NCBI GenBank assembly: GCA_900555735.1
Contig: USMI01000004.1
Span: 1-43,062 of the forward strand
Length of the DNA stretch: 43,062 nt
Direction of reading: 5' to 3'
Source of the DNA: an uncultured Eubacteriales bacterium
GTDB lineage: Bacteria > Bacillota > Clostridia > Oscillospirales > Oscillospiraceae
Part shown: positions 6,489 to 14,522 of the stretch, in pieces
Layout: every line of letters begins with the position of its first letter
Numbering within the stretch: the stretch's first letter is position 1
Notes under the pieces: model-generated
Told to the model about the DNA's origin: nothing
The model's database searches: none
What the model saw: only the letters and a program-made list of their open reading frames with translations
Program-made: the position numbers and the translations under genes

Positions 6489-8954
6489 ATGGATGAAAGT
6501 AAATTTACTCCTACTGCGGAAGAGGCTTTGCAGCTGGCTCAGGAGGCTGCTGGCGAATTGGGTCACGGCTACATGGACACAGAACATCTGCTGCTGGGCT
6601 TGATGCGGGAGGACGAGGGGATCGCCCACACCGTATTGGCGGAGGCGGGTCTTACTGATGATCTGCTGACAGAAATGATCCGCAAAAGCGCAGGTGCCGG
6701 GGCTTCCGGCAGCGGCGGCACCGCACAGGAGCTGAGCCCCCGCGCCAAGCACGTGCTGCAGATCGCCATGGAGGACGCTGCCCGGGGCGGTTATGCCTAT
6801 ATTGGCACAGAGCATCTGCTGGCCGGTATTCTCCGCGAGGGCAACAATATGGCAGTCCGCCTCTTGCGGTCTGCCGGTGTGGATGCCCGCCAGCTGTACA
6901 CAGCGTTGATGGAAAAGCTCACCGCTACGTCCCGCGCACAGAACGGCGACGGCAGCTCTCCGGCTGCCGAAGGCGCCGAGATGAATGGCAAGGGCAATAA
7001 GGCACTGTCGGAATTCAGCCGTGACCTGACGGCTGCCGCCAGAACCGGTAAGCTGGATCCTGTCATCGGACGTGATGATGAGATCCAGCGGGTGATCCAG
7101 ATTTTGTCCCGCCGCACCAAGAACAATCCCTGCCTGATCGGTGAACCCGGCGTCGGCAAGACGGCCATCGCCGAAGGGCTGGCGGAGAAGATCGCCGCAG
7201 GCGATGTGCCGGACAATCTGCTGGACAAGAAGCTGCTGTCGCTGGATCTTTCCGGCATGGTGGCCGGCACCAAGTACCGGGGCGAATTTGAGGAGCGCAT
7301 CAAGAAGGTGATGCAGGAAGCTAAGAAGGACGGCAACATTATCCTCTTTATCGATGAGATTCACACCATCGTTGGCGCAGGCTCCGCTGAGGGCGCTGTG
7401 GACGCCGCCAACATCCTCAAGCCGGCTCTCAGCCGCGGTGAGATTCAAATCATCGGCGCAACAACCCTGAACGAATACCGCAAGTATATCGAAAAGGATG
7501 CCGCTTTGGAGCGCCGTTTCCAGCCGGTGACAGTGGGCGAACCCAGTCAGAAGGCTGCGCTGGAGATTCTGAAGGGCCTGCGGCAGAAGTATGAGCAGCA
7601 CCACGGCCTGCATATTACCGACGAGGCTTTGAAGGCCGCTGTAGAGCTTTCTTCCCGGTATATCAACGACCGGTTCCTGCCGGACAAGGCCATTGACCTG
7701 ATGGACGAGGCCGCCAGCCGTGTGCGGATGGAGCAGGAAGAGCCCTCCGAGGAGCTCAAGAGTCTGGAGGAAAAGCTCAACACCATTGCCGCAGACAAGG
7801 AAGCCGCCATCGCCGCCCAGGACTTTGAAAAGGCAGCCCAGCTGCGGGATACCGAGAAGGAGTATAAGAAGCAGCTGGATGTTGAGCGCGATAAGCGCCG
7901 CAAGAACAATCAGACACACCGGGACGTGACCGAGGAGGACATTGCCGCTGTGGTGTCCGGCTGGACCGGCGTCCCTGTGACACGTCTCACCGAGGACGAA
8001 AGCCAGCGCCTACTGCACATGGAGGAGACGCTGCACAAGCGTGTCGTGGGGCAGGACGAGGCGGTAAAGGCCGTGGCTCGTGCCATTCGCCGCGGTCGTG
8101 TCGGCTTGAAGGATCCCAAGCGTCCCATCGGCTCGTTCCTGTTCCTGGGCCCCACCGGTGTCGGCAAGACGGAACTGTGCAAGTCTCTGGCAGAAGCCAT
8201 GTTCGGCGATGAAAACGCCATGATCCGCATTGATATGTCCGAATACATGGAGCGCCACACGGTGTCTCGCCTGGTCGGTTCTCCTCCGGGATATGTTGGC
8301 CATGATGAGGGCGGCCAGCTGACGGAGAAGGTGCGCCGCAAGCCCTATTCCGTGGTGCTTTTCGATGAAATCGAAAAGGCGCACGAGGACGTCTGGAACA
8401 TCATGCTCCAGATTCTGGACGATGGTCGTATCACCGACTCTCAGGGTCGTACCGTGGACTTCAAAAACACCGTTATCGTCATGACCAGCAACATCGGCGC
8501 CAAGGCGCTGACCGACGCCGGCGCCAAGCTGAGTGTTGACGCTGGAGACAAGAAAGCTGCAGAGGATGCTGACAAGGCCTATGAGCAGGCCAAGGAAACT
8601 GTCATGGAGGAGCTGCGCCGCACCTTCCGCCCTGAGTTTCTGAACCGTATCGATGACATCATCGTGTTCCGCGCACTGACGGAGCAGAATATCGAAGAGG
8701 TTGCCCGGCGGATGCTCAAGACTGTAGCGAACCGTATGGAATCCATGGGTATTCGTCTGGATGCCTCCGAGGAAGCCGTGAAGGAGTTGGCGCGAGAGGG
8801 CTTTGATCCCAAGTATGGCGCACGTCCTCTGCGTCGGGCTATTCAAAATAAGGTGGAGGATACCGTAGCTGAAAGGATGCTGGATGGTACCCTCAAGGCC
8901 GGTGATACCGCCAAGCTGTCTGTGAAGGACGATAAATTGGTTGTGACCAAGTAA
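6489..8954 (+). CDS. clpC: ATP-dependent Clp protease ATPase subunit ClpC
   Basis: An 821-residue Hsp100 unfoldase that feeds proteins to ClpP. Domain order: two Clp-N repeats (residues 1-150), AAA+ module 1 with Walker A GEPGVGKTA near 218, a middle domain with a UVR motif (QDFEKAAQLRD), and AAA+ module 2 with Walker A GPTGVGKTE near 554, followed by the C-terminal D2-small domain. Length and UVR motif fit ClpC rather than ClpB or ClpA. Start at 6489 has AGAGG upstream. It is the second gene after mcsA and ends at a strong terminator. McsA and ClpC sharing UVR motifs fits direct partnership. Confidence 0.96.
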   Translation: MDESKFTPTAEEALQLAQEAAGELGHGYMDTEHLLLGLMREDEGIAHTVLAEAGLTDDLLTEMIRKSAGAGASGSGGTAQELSPRAKHVLQIAMEDAARGGYAYIGTEHLLAGILREGNNMAVRLLRSAGVDARQLYTALMEKLTATSRAQNGDGSSPAAEGAEMNGKGNKALSEFSRDLTAAARTGKLDPVIGRDDEIQRVIQILSRRTKNNPCLIGEPGVGKTAIAEGLAEKIAAGDVPDNLLDKKLLSLDLSGMVAGTKYRGEFEERIKKVMQEAKKDGNIILFIDEIHTIVGAGSAEGAVDAANILKPALSRGEIQIIGATTLNEYRKYIEKDAALERRFQPVTVGEPSQKAALEILKGLRQKYEQHHGLHITDEALKAAVELSSRYINDRFLPDKAIDLMDEAASRVRMEQEEPSEELKSLEEKLNTIAADKEAAIAAQDFEKAAQLRDTEKEYKKQLDVERDKRRKNNQTHRDVTEEDIAAVVSGWTGVPVTRLTEDESQRLLHMEETLHKRVVGQDEAVKAVARAIRRGRVGLKDPKRPIGSFLFLGPTGVGKTELCKSLAEAMFGDENAMIRIDMSEYMERHTVSRLVGSPPGYVGHDEGGQLTEKVRRKPYSVVLFDEIEKAHEDVWNIMLQILDDGRITDSQGRTVDFKNTVIVMTSNIGAKALTDAGAKLSVDAGDKKAAEDADKAYEQAKETVMEELRRTFRPEFLNRIDDIIVFRALTEQNIEEVARRMLKTVANRMESMGIRLDASEEAVKELAREGFDPKYGARPLRRAIQNKVEDTVAERMLDGTLKAGDTAKLSVKDDKLVVTK

Positions 8955-8962
8955 CCAACAAC

Positions 8963-8990
8963 AAAATGCCGCCGGAAAGGGCGGCATTTT
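8963..8990 (+). terminator. Terminator of mcsA-clpC
   Basis: Perfect 11-bp stem AAAATGCCGCC / GGCGGCATTTT with a 6-nt loop, 9 nt after the clpC stop. Confidence 0.9.
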
Positions 8991-9135
8991 GCCGCTCGTC
9001 TCTCTGGTTCATGCTATGTCTGTACGGCCGCGTTGTTATTTTTCAGGCGACGCAGAAATTTTCCTCGGCCTTCCCCCGACTGGTACTATGCTATGCCGTG
9101 CCGGGAATGATATGTTGTGCTGGGTACATTGACTC

Positions 9136-9164
9136 TTGCTTTTTAACAGGACATAGAATATGCT
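9136..9164 (+). promoter_or_regulatory. Weak promoter candidate for the GT8 gene
   Basis: TTGCTT (9136-9141), 17-nt spacer, TATGCT (9159-9164), 25 nt before the start codon. The rest of the 8991-9188 gap shows nothing recognisable. Confidence 0.35.
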
Positions 9165-9188
9165 GGAAACAAAAAACGAGGTGTGCCT

Positions 9189-10007
9189 ATGAATCTGTTG
9201 ATGACACTGGATCGAAACTACATCCCACAGCTGAATGTGATGCTGTTCTCCGCGCTGCATAGCGACAGTGCCGCGTATTTTGACGTGTACCTGCTGCACG
9301 ACGAGGGACTGTCGGAGGCGGACGTGGCGGAAACACGAACGCTGCTGGGACAGCGGGGCGCACTGCACCTGATACAGGTGGACGAGAGCGGGCTGGCGGA
9401 CGCGCCGACTTCTGACCGTTACCCGAAAGCCATTTACTACCGCATTTTTGCGGCCAAATATCTGCCGGACACGCTGGAGCGGGTGCTGTATCTCGACCCG
9501 GATATTGTGGTGCGGCAGAGCCTGCGGGAGTTGTATGAAATGCCCATGGGCACAGCGTTTTTCGCGGCGGCCACCCATATCCGCGGCTTTCTGCACCGTT
9601 TCAATGAGCTGCGGCTGGACATGGACGAGGACAGTCCCTATATCAATTCCGGCGTCATGCTGATGAATTTGCAGGCTCTGCGGGCAGAACAGGATACGCA
9701 GGCGGTATTCGACTATATGAACGCCCACAAGGGACGGCTCATGCTGCCGGATCAGGACATCATCAGCGCCCTGTACGGCCAGCGCATCCTGCCGCTGGAT
9801 CCCATCCGCTACAATATGACGGAGAAGTTGTTCGCCCTCCACCGGCGCAACGGGGACGGCATGACGCTGGAGGACGTGCGGCAGCAGTCCGCGGTCATCC
9901 ACTACTGCGGGCGGAACAAACCGTGGAAACCGGGGTATATAGGTGAACTGAACGTATTTTATGAGGAAGCGGTTTCCCAAATGGCGGAGAACAGTCATCT
10001 TTTTTGA
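9189..10007 (+). CDS. Glycosyltransferase family 8 protein
   Basis: A 272-residue GT-A fold glycosyltransferase of family 8 (the LPS/glycogenin/galactinol-synthase family). It has the metal-binding DxD motif in YLDPDIVV (about residue 102), the NSGVMLMNL motif (about residue 155), LPDQDIISALYG, and a C-terminal HYCGRNKPW histidine motif. It probably moves a sugar from UDP-sugar to a cell-surface acceptor; donor and acceptor cannot be named. Start ATG at 9189 follows GAGGTG; a GTG two codons earlier is less likely. It stands alone, with its own terminator at 10043. Confidence 0.9.
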   Translation: MNLLMTLDRNYIPQLNVMLFSALHSDSAAYFDVYLLHDEGLSEADVAETRTLLGQRGALHLIQVDESGLADAPTSDRYPKAIYYRIFAAKYLPDTLERVLYLDPDIVVRQSLRELYEMPMGTAFFAAATHIRGFLHRFNELRLDMDEDSPYINSGVMLMNLQALRAEQDTQAVFDYMNAHKGRLMLPDQDIISALYGQRILPLDPIRYNMTEKLFALHRRNGDGMTLEDVRQQSAVIHYCGRNKPWKPGYIGELNVFYEEAVSQMAENSHLF

Positions 10008-10042
10008 TTCGCTTTTATATCGTACATCTCGTACATCGCAAC

Positions 10043-10079
10043 AAAGTGCGGCAGTTCAGCAACTGAACTGCCGCACTTT
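10043..10079. terminator. Perfect bidirectional terminator
   Basis: A 17-bp perfect stem (10043-10059 with 10063-10079) and a 3-nt loop. It ends GT8 and coincides with the end of the truncated deacetylase frame on the other strand. Confidence 0.9.
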
Positions 10080-10289
10080 CACATCACCCCATGCGGCGTC
10101 GAAGGAGATGCTGCACAGCTTATCCTTGCGCTCCACCGAGTAAATGGGCAGCTGGCGCTGGGTGGCCGCCGCCGTGCGGGAGGCCGGATACAGCGTCACA
10201 TAGAAAATGCCCGCCGCCACCGCCAGCGTACACAGTACTGCCAGCACCCGCCGGTGCAGCAGGAATATCCGCACCCGTTTCTCTTTCAT
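10056..10289 (-). pseudogene. N-terminal stump of a PdaB-like polysaccharide deacetylase
   Basis: The frame begins like sporulation/cell-wall polysaccharide deacetylases: a basic start (MKEKRVRIFLLHRR), one membrane anchor (about residues 14-33), then LPIYSVERKDKLCSISFDAAWGD, here cut into LPIYSVE and SFDAAWGD for the match to the first strand of a NodB domain. Right after that strand it enters the terminator and stops. About 170-200 residues that would hold the remaining metal ligands and catalytic motifs are absent. Start at 10289 was chosen for the membrane anchor. Likely a deletion remnant that is no longer an enzyme; a membrane peptide of 77 residues could still be made. Confidence 0.65.
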
Positions 10290-10390
10290 ATCGATCCCCG
10301 TCCTTTCTGGTGTCCAGCCTATGCGTGCCGGAGGGGAAAAATACCGGAGCACGGCAGCATAGAAGGGCGGGTAACGATCACCTTTTTACA

Positions 10391-10978
10391 TTACGCAAGC
10401 CCGGAGAACAATTCCTGCGCCTCCAGCTGCAGGAGCTTGCTGACCTCCATGGCGATATCGTTGAGCGAACAATCCAGATCGCCGCGAAACCACTGCTTAT
10501 AAAGGTTTACGATGCCGCCGGCAAAATAGCACACGCGCAGGCTGACCATCTTGAAATGGCGCATATGCTCAGGGATATCGCTGTCGTTTATCATATGGTC
10601 GGTAAAGGCCGCTTTCAGCTTCTCCATAAACATCTCGGAGCCGTTGGCACGAACCAGCGTGCGGTAAAATTCCACATCCTCCTCCAGATACCGGCTGAGC
10701 TTCAGCAGCAGCGGAGCCGGATTGCGGAAGAAGCTGGTATAGCGGAATTCCTTCAGCACCTCCAGCATCTTAGCGATGATCTCGTTTTCGATCTCCTCCG
10801 TCACGCCCCGCATATCGGGATAATGCGCATAAAATGTGGCGCGGTTTAGGTCGGCCCGCGTCACGATGTCCGTCACCGTGATCTTGGACAGATCCTTTTC
10901 CTTCAATAGCTGCGTGTAAGCCTCCCGGATCATGCGCCGGGAACGGATGGCGCTGCGGTATTCCGCTTTCTGTCCCAT
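10391..10978 (-). CDS. TetR/AcrR-family regulator, divergent from oleate hydratase
   Basis: A 195-residue repressor-type protein. The N-terminal helix-turn-helix is clear (KITVTDIVTRADL, NRATFYAHYPD, about residues 25-55) and is followed by an all-helical ligand domain. Start at 10978 has GGAGG 7 nt upstream. It is divergent from the oleate hydratase gene across 160 bp, an arrangement that suggests it senses fatty acid or membrane stress and controls that gene (inference). Confidence 0.88.
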   Translation of the reverse strand: MGQKAEYRSAIRSRRMIREAYTQLLKEKDLSKITVTDIVTRADLNRATFYAHYPDMRGVTEEIENEIIAKMLEVLKEFRYTSFFRNPAPLLLKLSRYLEEDVEFYRTLVRANGSEMFMEKLKAAFTDHMINDSDIPEHMRHFKMVSLRVCYFAGGIVNLYKQWFRGDLDCSLNDIAMEVSKLLQLEAQELFSGLA

Positions 10979-11138
10979 ATTGTTCCTCCAAAAACCGGCA
11001 ATTTTCATACAGATGTCGGATTTTATATATTTCATCAAAATTTGCTGGTCGTCTGTTTTCTTCATACTGAGTATACTGTCCACAGAAACAAAAAGCAACA
11101 CCTGTATAAAATTAACAGACTGTAAGGAGGTCTTCTGT
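10979..11138. promoter_or_regulatory. Shared TetR/ohyA control region
   Basis: AT-rich 160-bp divergent gap. It holds a small perfect inverted repeat ATACT-G-AGTAT (11064-11074), a candidate operator, and -10-like TATAAA (11105-11110) ahead of the oleate hydratase ribosome binding site (AAGGAGG). No good -35 box was found for either gene. Confidence 0.4.
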
Positions 11139-12584
11139 ATGAGAAACTATGATCGTGTTCACCTTCGCAAGCCGGAGGGCATTGAGGAAAGAAAGGCTTA
11201 TATTATCGTCGGCGGTATCGCCGGTCTGTCTGCGGCGGCGTTCCTTGTCCGTGACGCACAGATGCCCGGCAAGAACATCACCGTTTATGACCAGCTCCCC
11301 GTGTTCGGCGGTTCTATGGATTGTGCCGGAGCATCGGAGACCGGCTATGTGTCCCGCGGTGAGCGCGAGCTGGAGCCGTACATGGAGTGCCTGTGGGATC
11401 TGTTCGGCAGCATCCCCTCCCTCTATGAAGAGGGCCGCACCGTGCTGGACGAGACCCGCGAGTGCAACAAGAACTGGGAGATCGACTCCAAGCACCGCCT
11501 GTGGGAGCAAGGCTTCCAGCCCCACGATGAGTCCACCATGGGCGTCACGCCTGAGATCCAGCAGCAGATGATCGAGATGATGCTGACAGAGGAGGACAGA
11601 TTGGAGGATGTGACCATCGAGCAGTGGTTCAGCCCCGCCTTCTTCCAGAGCCAGCTCTGGTACTACTGGAGCTCCATGCTGGCGTTCCAGCCCTATCACA
11701 GCCTCATCGAGATGCGCCGCTACGCCGTGCGCTTCATGCACCAGCTGCACCTCATCAAGAGCCTGCGGGGCATCCTGCGCACCAAGTACGACCAGTACAA
11801 CAGTCTGATCCGTCCTCTGGAGGTCTATCTGGCCGATCACGGCGTCAACTTCGTTTCCGGCGCAACGGTCACGGACATGGACATCAGAATCGAGGGCATC
11901 GACAAGACCGTCACGGCGCTGCATATCGTTGAGGGCAGCGACGAGCAGATCGTTCCCATCGCGGAAAAGGATCTGGTGTTCTTCACCAATGGCTCCATGA
12001 CCCAGAACTCCACACAGGGCAGCATGACCGAGGCTCTCGTGATGAACCGCGACACCGTTCACAAGGGCTGCTTCTCCCTGTGGGAAAAGCTGGCCGCCAA
12101 GTGCCCGGAGTACGGCCATCCCGAGAAGTTCGCGTTTGATCCTGACAGGAGCAACTTTGTTTCCTGCTCCGTCACCGTGCGGGACTACCCCCAGTTCTTT
12201 GACTATCTGGCGGAAAAGACCGGCAACCCCACCGGTAAGGGCGGTTGCTCCACCTTCGTGGACGCACCGTGGTTCATCAACTACAACGTGCCCCTGCAGC
12301 CCATGGCCCCCGATCAGCCGGAGAACGTCCAGTTTATGTGGTTCTACGGCCTGCACGCCAACAACTGCGGCACCTATGTGAAGACGCCCATGACGGAGTG
12401 CTCCGGCGAGGAGATCATGCGGGAGTTCCTGTACTACTGCGGTTTGGAAGACAAGATCGGGGTCAGCGACCTGCCGAAGGTCAATCCGCCGAAGCTGCCC
12501 CAGACCATGCACGAGATCGTGGAGGCCATCAACCAGATCCCGCCCATGCCGGAATACTACGCCGAACGGAAGGAAAATCTGTGA
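11139..12584 (+). CDS. ohyA: Oleate hydratase (short form)
   Basis: FAD-dependent hydratase that adds water to the cis-9 double bond of oleate and related fatty acids, giving 10-hydroxy fatty acids; in gut and pathogenic bacteria it detoxifies host unsaturated fatty acids. Visible are the dinucleotide motif VGGIAGLSAAAFL (residues 24-36), FGGSMDCAG, the catalytic-loop motif RGERE (73-77, a variant of RGGREM/RGNREF), and YYWSSMLAFQPYHSLIEMRRY. At 481 residues it is about 80-160 shorter than the well-studied enzymes; the N-terminus aligns normally, so the loss is internal and/or C-terminal. Start at 11139 has AAGGAGG 7 nt upstream. Terminator at 12616. Confidence 0.9.
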   Translation: MRNYDRVHLRKPEGIEERKAYIIVGGIAGLSAAAFLVRDAQMPGKNITVYDQLPVFGGSMDCAGASETGYVSRGERELEPYMECLWDLFGSIPSLYEEGRTVLDETRECNKNWEIDSKHRLWEQGFQPHDESTMGVTPEIQQQMIEMMLTEEDRLEDVTIEQWFSPAFFQSQLWYYWSSMLAFQPYHSLIEMRRYAVRFMHQLHLIKSLRGILRTKYDQYNSLIRPLEVYLADHGVNFVSGATVTDMDIRIEGIDKTVTALHIVEGSDEQIVPIAEKDLVFFTNGSMTQNSTQGSMTEALVMNRDTVHKGCFSLWEKLAAKCPEYGHPEKFAFDPDRSNFVSCSVTVRDYPQFFDYLAEKTGNPTGKGGCSTFVDAPWFINYNVPLQPMAPDQPENVQFMWFYGLHANNCGTYVKTPMTECSGEEIMREFLYYCGLEDKIGVSDLPKVNPPKLPQTMHEIVEAINQIPPMPEYYAERKENL

Positions 12585-12615
12585 CACCTGTTTTTCATTT
12601 TCTTTCCCCCGTAAA

Positions 12616-12650
12616 AGACACCCGTACTTCTGCCGGAAGTACGGGTGTCT
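12616..12650. terminator. Bidirectional terminator between ohyA and lysR-type gene
   Basis: Perfect 15-bp stem (12616-12630 with 12636-12650), 5-nt loop, then CTCTTT. It sits between convergent genes. Confidence 0.88.
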
Positions 12651-12654
12651 CTCT

Positions 12655-13539
12655 TTACTGATCTCCGTTTGCCGCCACCCACGTCCGCACATAGTCCACG
12701 AAAAGCCGGGTGGAGTTGGACAGCGCTTTTTCGTCCTTCACGCCGATGCCGATGGTACGGTGGAAGGTCATAGGCGGGCGGCAGGCGGTAATGGGTGCGG
12801 GACTATGGCGCACCATCAGCTCCGGCAGCAGACTGATGCCCAGCCCCTCCGATACCATGGATAGGATCGTCCGATCCTCCCGGGCCACATACTTCACGTT
12901 GGGCCGGATGCCCATTTCGTCGAAGGCCGCCATGATCTCATAGTCATCGCCCTCCTCCAGCTGGATAAACGGCTCTGACGCCAGCAGCTCCCTGGGAAAG
13001 GGATCACTATGGGCGTAAGGGTGGTCGCAGGGCACGATGACCTGCAATTCGTCCCGGTGCAGGGCGTAGGTCTGCAGGCGCTTCACCGACGGCAGCCGCA
13101 GAAAACCGCAGTCCACCGCGCCGGTGACGATCCAGTTCTCGATCTGGTCGTAGAAGTCGCCGGTGACCACCTCGAACTCGATGTTGGGGTACAGCTTGCC
13201 GAAGCTCTTCAATATCCGGGGCAGCCACTGGGCCGACACGCTGGAAAAGGTGGCGATCTTCACAAGGCCGCTGTCCATATCCTTCAGGCCCTCCACCGTC
13301 TGCATGAGAGCATGGTGGGCAGCGCACAGATTCTCGATCTTGGGCAGCACGGCCCGGCCGTCCGCCGTCAGCACAACGCCGCCCCGGTTGCGGCTGAGCA
13401 GCGTGATGCCCAGCTCGCTCTCCAGCGATGTGATGGCGTGGCTGATGCCGGACTGGGTAAAGTTCAGCGCCTCCGCCGCCTTGGTAAAGGTGCCGCAGGA
13501 CACCACCTTCAAAAACACCTGATATTTGGAAATGCTCAT
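12655..13539 (-). CDS. LysR-family transcriptional regulator
   Basis: A 294-residue LysR regulator: N-terminal winged helix (YQVFLKVVSCGTFTKAAEAL, FTQSGISHAITSLE) and a periplasmic-binding-protein-like effector domain from about residue 90 (VKIATFSSVSAQWLP). Start at 13539 has GAGGTGG 6 nt upstream. It is divergent from a small zinc-ribbon gene and convergent with ohyA. The effector and targets are not evident; the divergent small gene is the first candidate. Confidence 0.93.
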   Translation of the reverse strand: MSISKYQVFLKVVSCGTFTKAAEALNFTQSGISHAITSLESELGITLLSRNRGGVVLTADGRAVLPKIENLCAAHHALMQTVEGLKDMDSGLVKIATFSSVSAQWLPRILKSFGKLYPNIEFEVVTGDFYDQIENWIVTGAVDCGFLRLPSVKRLQTYALHRDELQVIVPCDHPYAHSDPFPRELLASEPFIQLEEGDDYEIMAAFDEMGIRPNVKYVAREDRTILSMVSEGLGISLLPELMVRHSPAPITACRPPMTFHRTIGIGVKDEKALSNSTRLFVDYVRTWVAANGDQ

Positions 13540-13569
13540 AGGAACCACCTCGCTGTTGTCGATGATCCC

Positions 13570-13599
13570 ATTATACATGACGGTCACTCATGAAATCAA
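13570..13599 (-). promoter_or_regulatory. Promoter of the LysR-type gene
   Basis: Minus-strand TTGATT (13599-13594), 18-nt spacer, TATAAT (13575-13570). Confidence 0.6.
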
Positions 13600-13613
13600 T
13601 AGCAAAGATGCGT

Positions 13614-13642
13614 TTTACAAATGCGAATTTCCATGTTATCCT
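13614..13642 (+). promoter_or_regulatory. Promoter of the small zinc-ribbon gene
   Basis: TTTACA (13614-13619), 17-nt spacer, TATCCT (13637-13642), 32 nt before the start codon. Confidence 0.5.
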
Positions 13643-13674
13643 ATGGATAGCTTACGAAACGGAGGACAGAAGAC

Positions 13675-13893
13675 ATGGCCGCGCCTGCAAAAACCATTCG
13701 CTGCGCCCTGTGCGGCAGCAGCAGCGTGGTATACCGGAGCGGACGCTACTATTGCGTCTCCTGCGGCGCCAGGGGCGACCATCCCATGTCCGACACAGAG
13801 TTGGCCTACATCGACCAGGCCCTTTCACTGGGCGATGACAGCGCGGAGCTGGCGGCACTGCGACGCCGCTACCCCCGGCTGAGAGTCAGATGA
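13675..13893 (+). CDS. Small zinc-ribbon protein
   Basis: A 72-residue protein with two knuckles, CALC near residue 10 and CVSC near residue 27, spaced as in rubredoxin-like zinc ribbons, then an acidic helical tail with AELAALRRRYP. GGAGG lies about 9 nt upstream of the start. Divergent from the LysR gene and ended by a strong terminator at 13944, so it is probably a real single-gene unit. Function unknown. Confidence 0.7.
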   Translation: MAAPAKTIRCALCGSSSVVYRSGRYYCVSCGARGDHPMSDTELAYIDQALSLGDDSAELAALRRRYPRLRVR

Positions 13894-13943
13894 TCCCCCC
13901 ATCTGTACCCAATCTTTTCCATAATGAGGGTATCCTCCCCTCG

Positions 13944-13987
13944 AACCGCACCCGGTCACACCGCCCTGTGACCGGGTGCGGTTTTTT
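13944..13987 (+). terminator. Terminator of the zinc-ribbon gene
   Basis: Perfect 15-bp stem CCGCACCCGGTCACA with its complement (13946-13960 / 13967-13981), 6-nt loop and six T. Confidence 0.93.
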
Positions 13988-13991
13988 GACA

Positions 13992-14022
13992 TGATAAAAG
14001 GGACAGCCGACCGACTGTCCCT
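13992..14022 (-). terminator. Terminator of the 100-residue gene
   Basis: Stem AGGGACAG / CTGTCCCT (13999-14006 with 14015-14022). Read on the minus strand it is followed by TTTTATC. Confidence 0.8.
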
Positions 14023-14028
14023 CATGCT

Positions 14029-14331
14029 TTATTTCACCACCGGCGCGTCGGGCCAGTAGATCACATAGCACTCCTGCATCTCGCCCATGAAGAAGAAAAT
14101 ATTCTCCCCCATCTCAATATGCTCACCAAAGGCCAGATCCGGCACGAACAGCCGTCCGCTGGTGCGCTTGGGCCCCTTGATGGTAAAGCCCTCTGCCGTA
14201 GGATGCTGCCGCAGCTCGTTGGCCGCCTCCTCCAGACCGGGGAAGTGCAGCGTTTTCTCCAGCTCCGCCAGCTGGGTCGCGCCGTTGATGTAAATGAGAT
14301 TGTTCTCGTCCTTGAACCAGTTGATACGCAT
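14029..14331 (-). CDS. Conserved-type hypothetical protein, 100 residues
   Basis: Soluble protein of mixed alpha/beta type with no recognised motif: NWFKDENNLIYINGA at the start, a central helix (GLEEAANELRQH), GRLFVPDLAFGEH and a hydrophobic strand pair near the end (NIFFFMGEMQECYVIYW). Start at 14331 has AGGAGG 6 nt upstream. Single-gene unit with its own terminator, divergent from the rrf2-suf operon. Function not known. Confidence 0.65.
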   Translation of the reverse strand: MRINWFKDENNLIYINGATQLAELEKTLHFPGLEEAANELRQHPTAEGFTIKGPKRTSGRLFVPDLAFGEHIEMGENIFFFMGEMQECYVIYWPDAPVVK

Positions 14332-14442
14332 GGTATGCCTCCTTCTATCGATCCGTTCTATTGCATTGTAGCACGGTTTGCACGCACTTTCAAGGCGGGT
14401 ATTCCGCATCTCCCCTTGGCACAAAACAAAAATTTTCCGTAT

Positions 14443-14496
14443 CTACCTATTGACATGGTAGGAATTTAGGTTTACAATCCCTACTCGCAAGGTAGG
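14443..14496. promoter_or_regulatory. Paired operator-like repeats at the rrf2-suf promoter
   Basis: Two inverted repeats bracket the promoter: CTACC-N9-GGTAG (14443-14461, over the -35 box) and CCTAC-N7-GTAGG (14480-14496, just after the -10 box). Their position fits autorepression by the Rrf2/IscR-type protein encoded immediately downstream. Confidence 0.65.
14450..14478 (+). promoter_or_regulatory. Promoter of the rrf2-suf operon
   Basis: TTGACA (14450-14455), 17-nt spacer, TACAAT (14473-14478). Confidence 0.8.
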
Positions 14497-14522
14497 TAAT
14501 TGCGAATAAGGAGGCATTTTAC

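Noticed and set aside
6447..7919. 490-codon minus-strand open frame opposite clpC
   Set aside because: It mirrors the codon structure of a certain clpC gene and has no domain or ribosome binding site; a shadow frame of GC-rich coding DNA.
11112..12692. 526-codon minus-strand frame opposite oleate hydratase
   Set aside because: Composition (His, Leu, Gln, Val rich) is typical of an antisense shadow, and it crosses the terminator at 12616.
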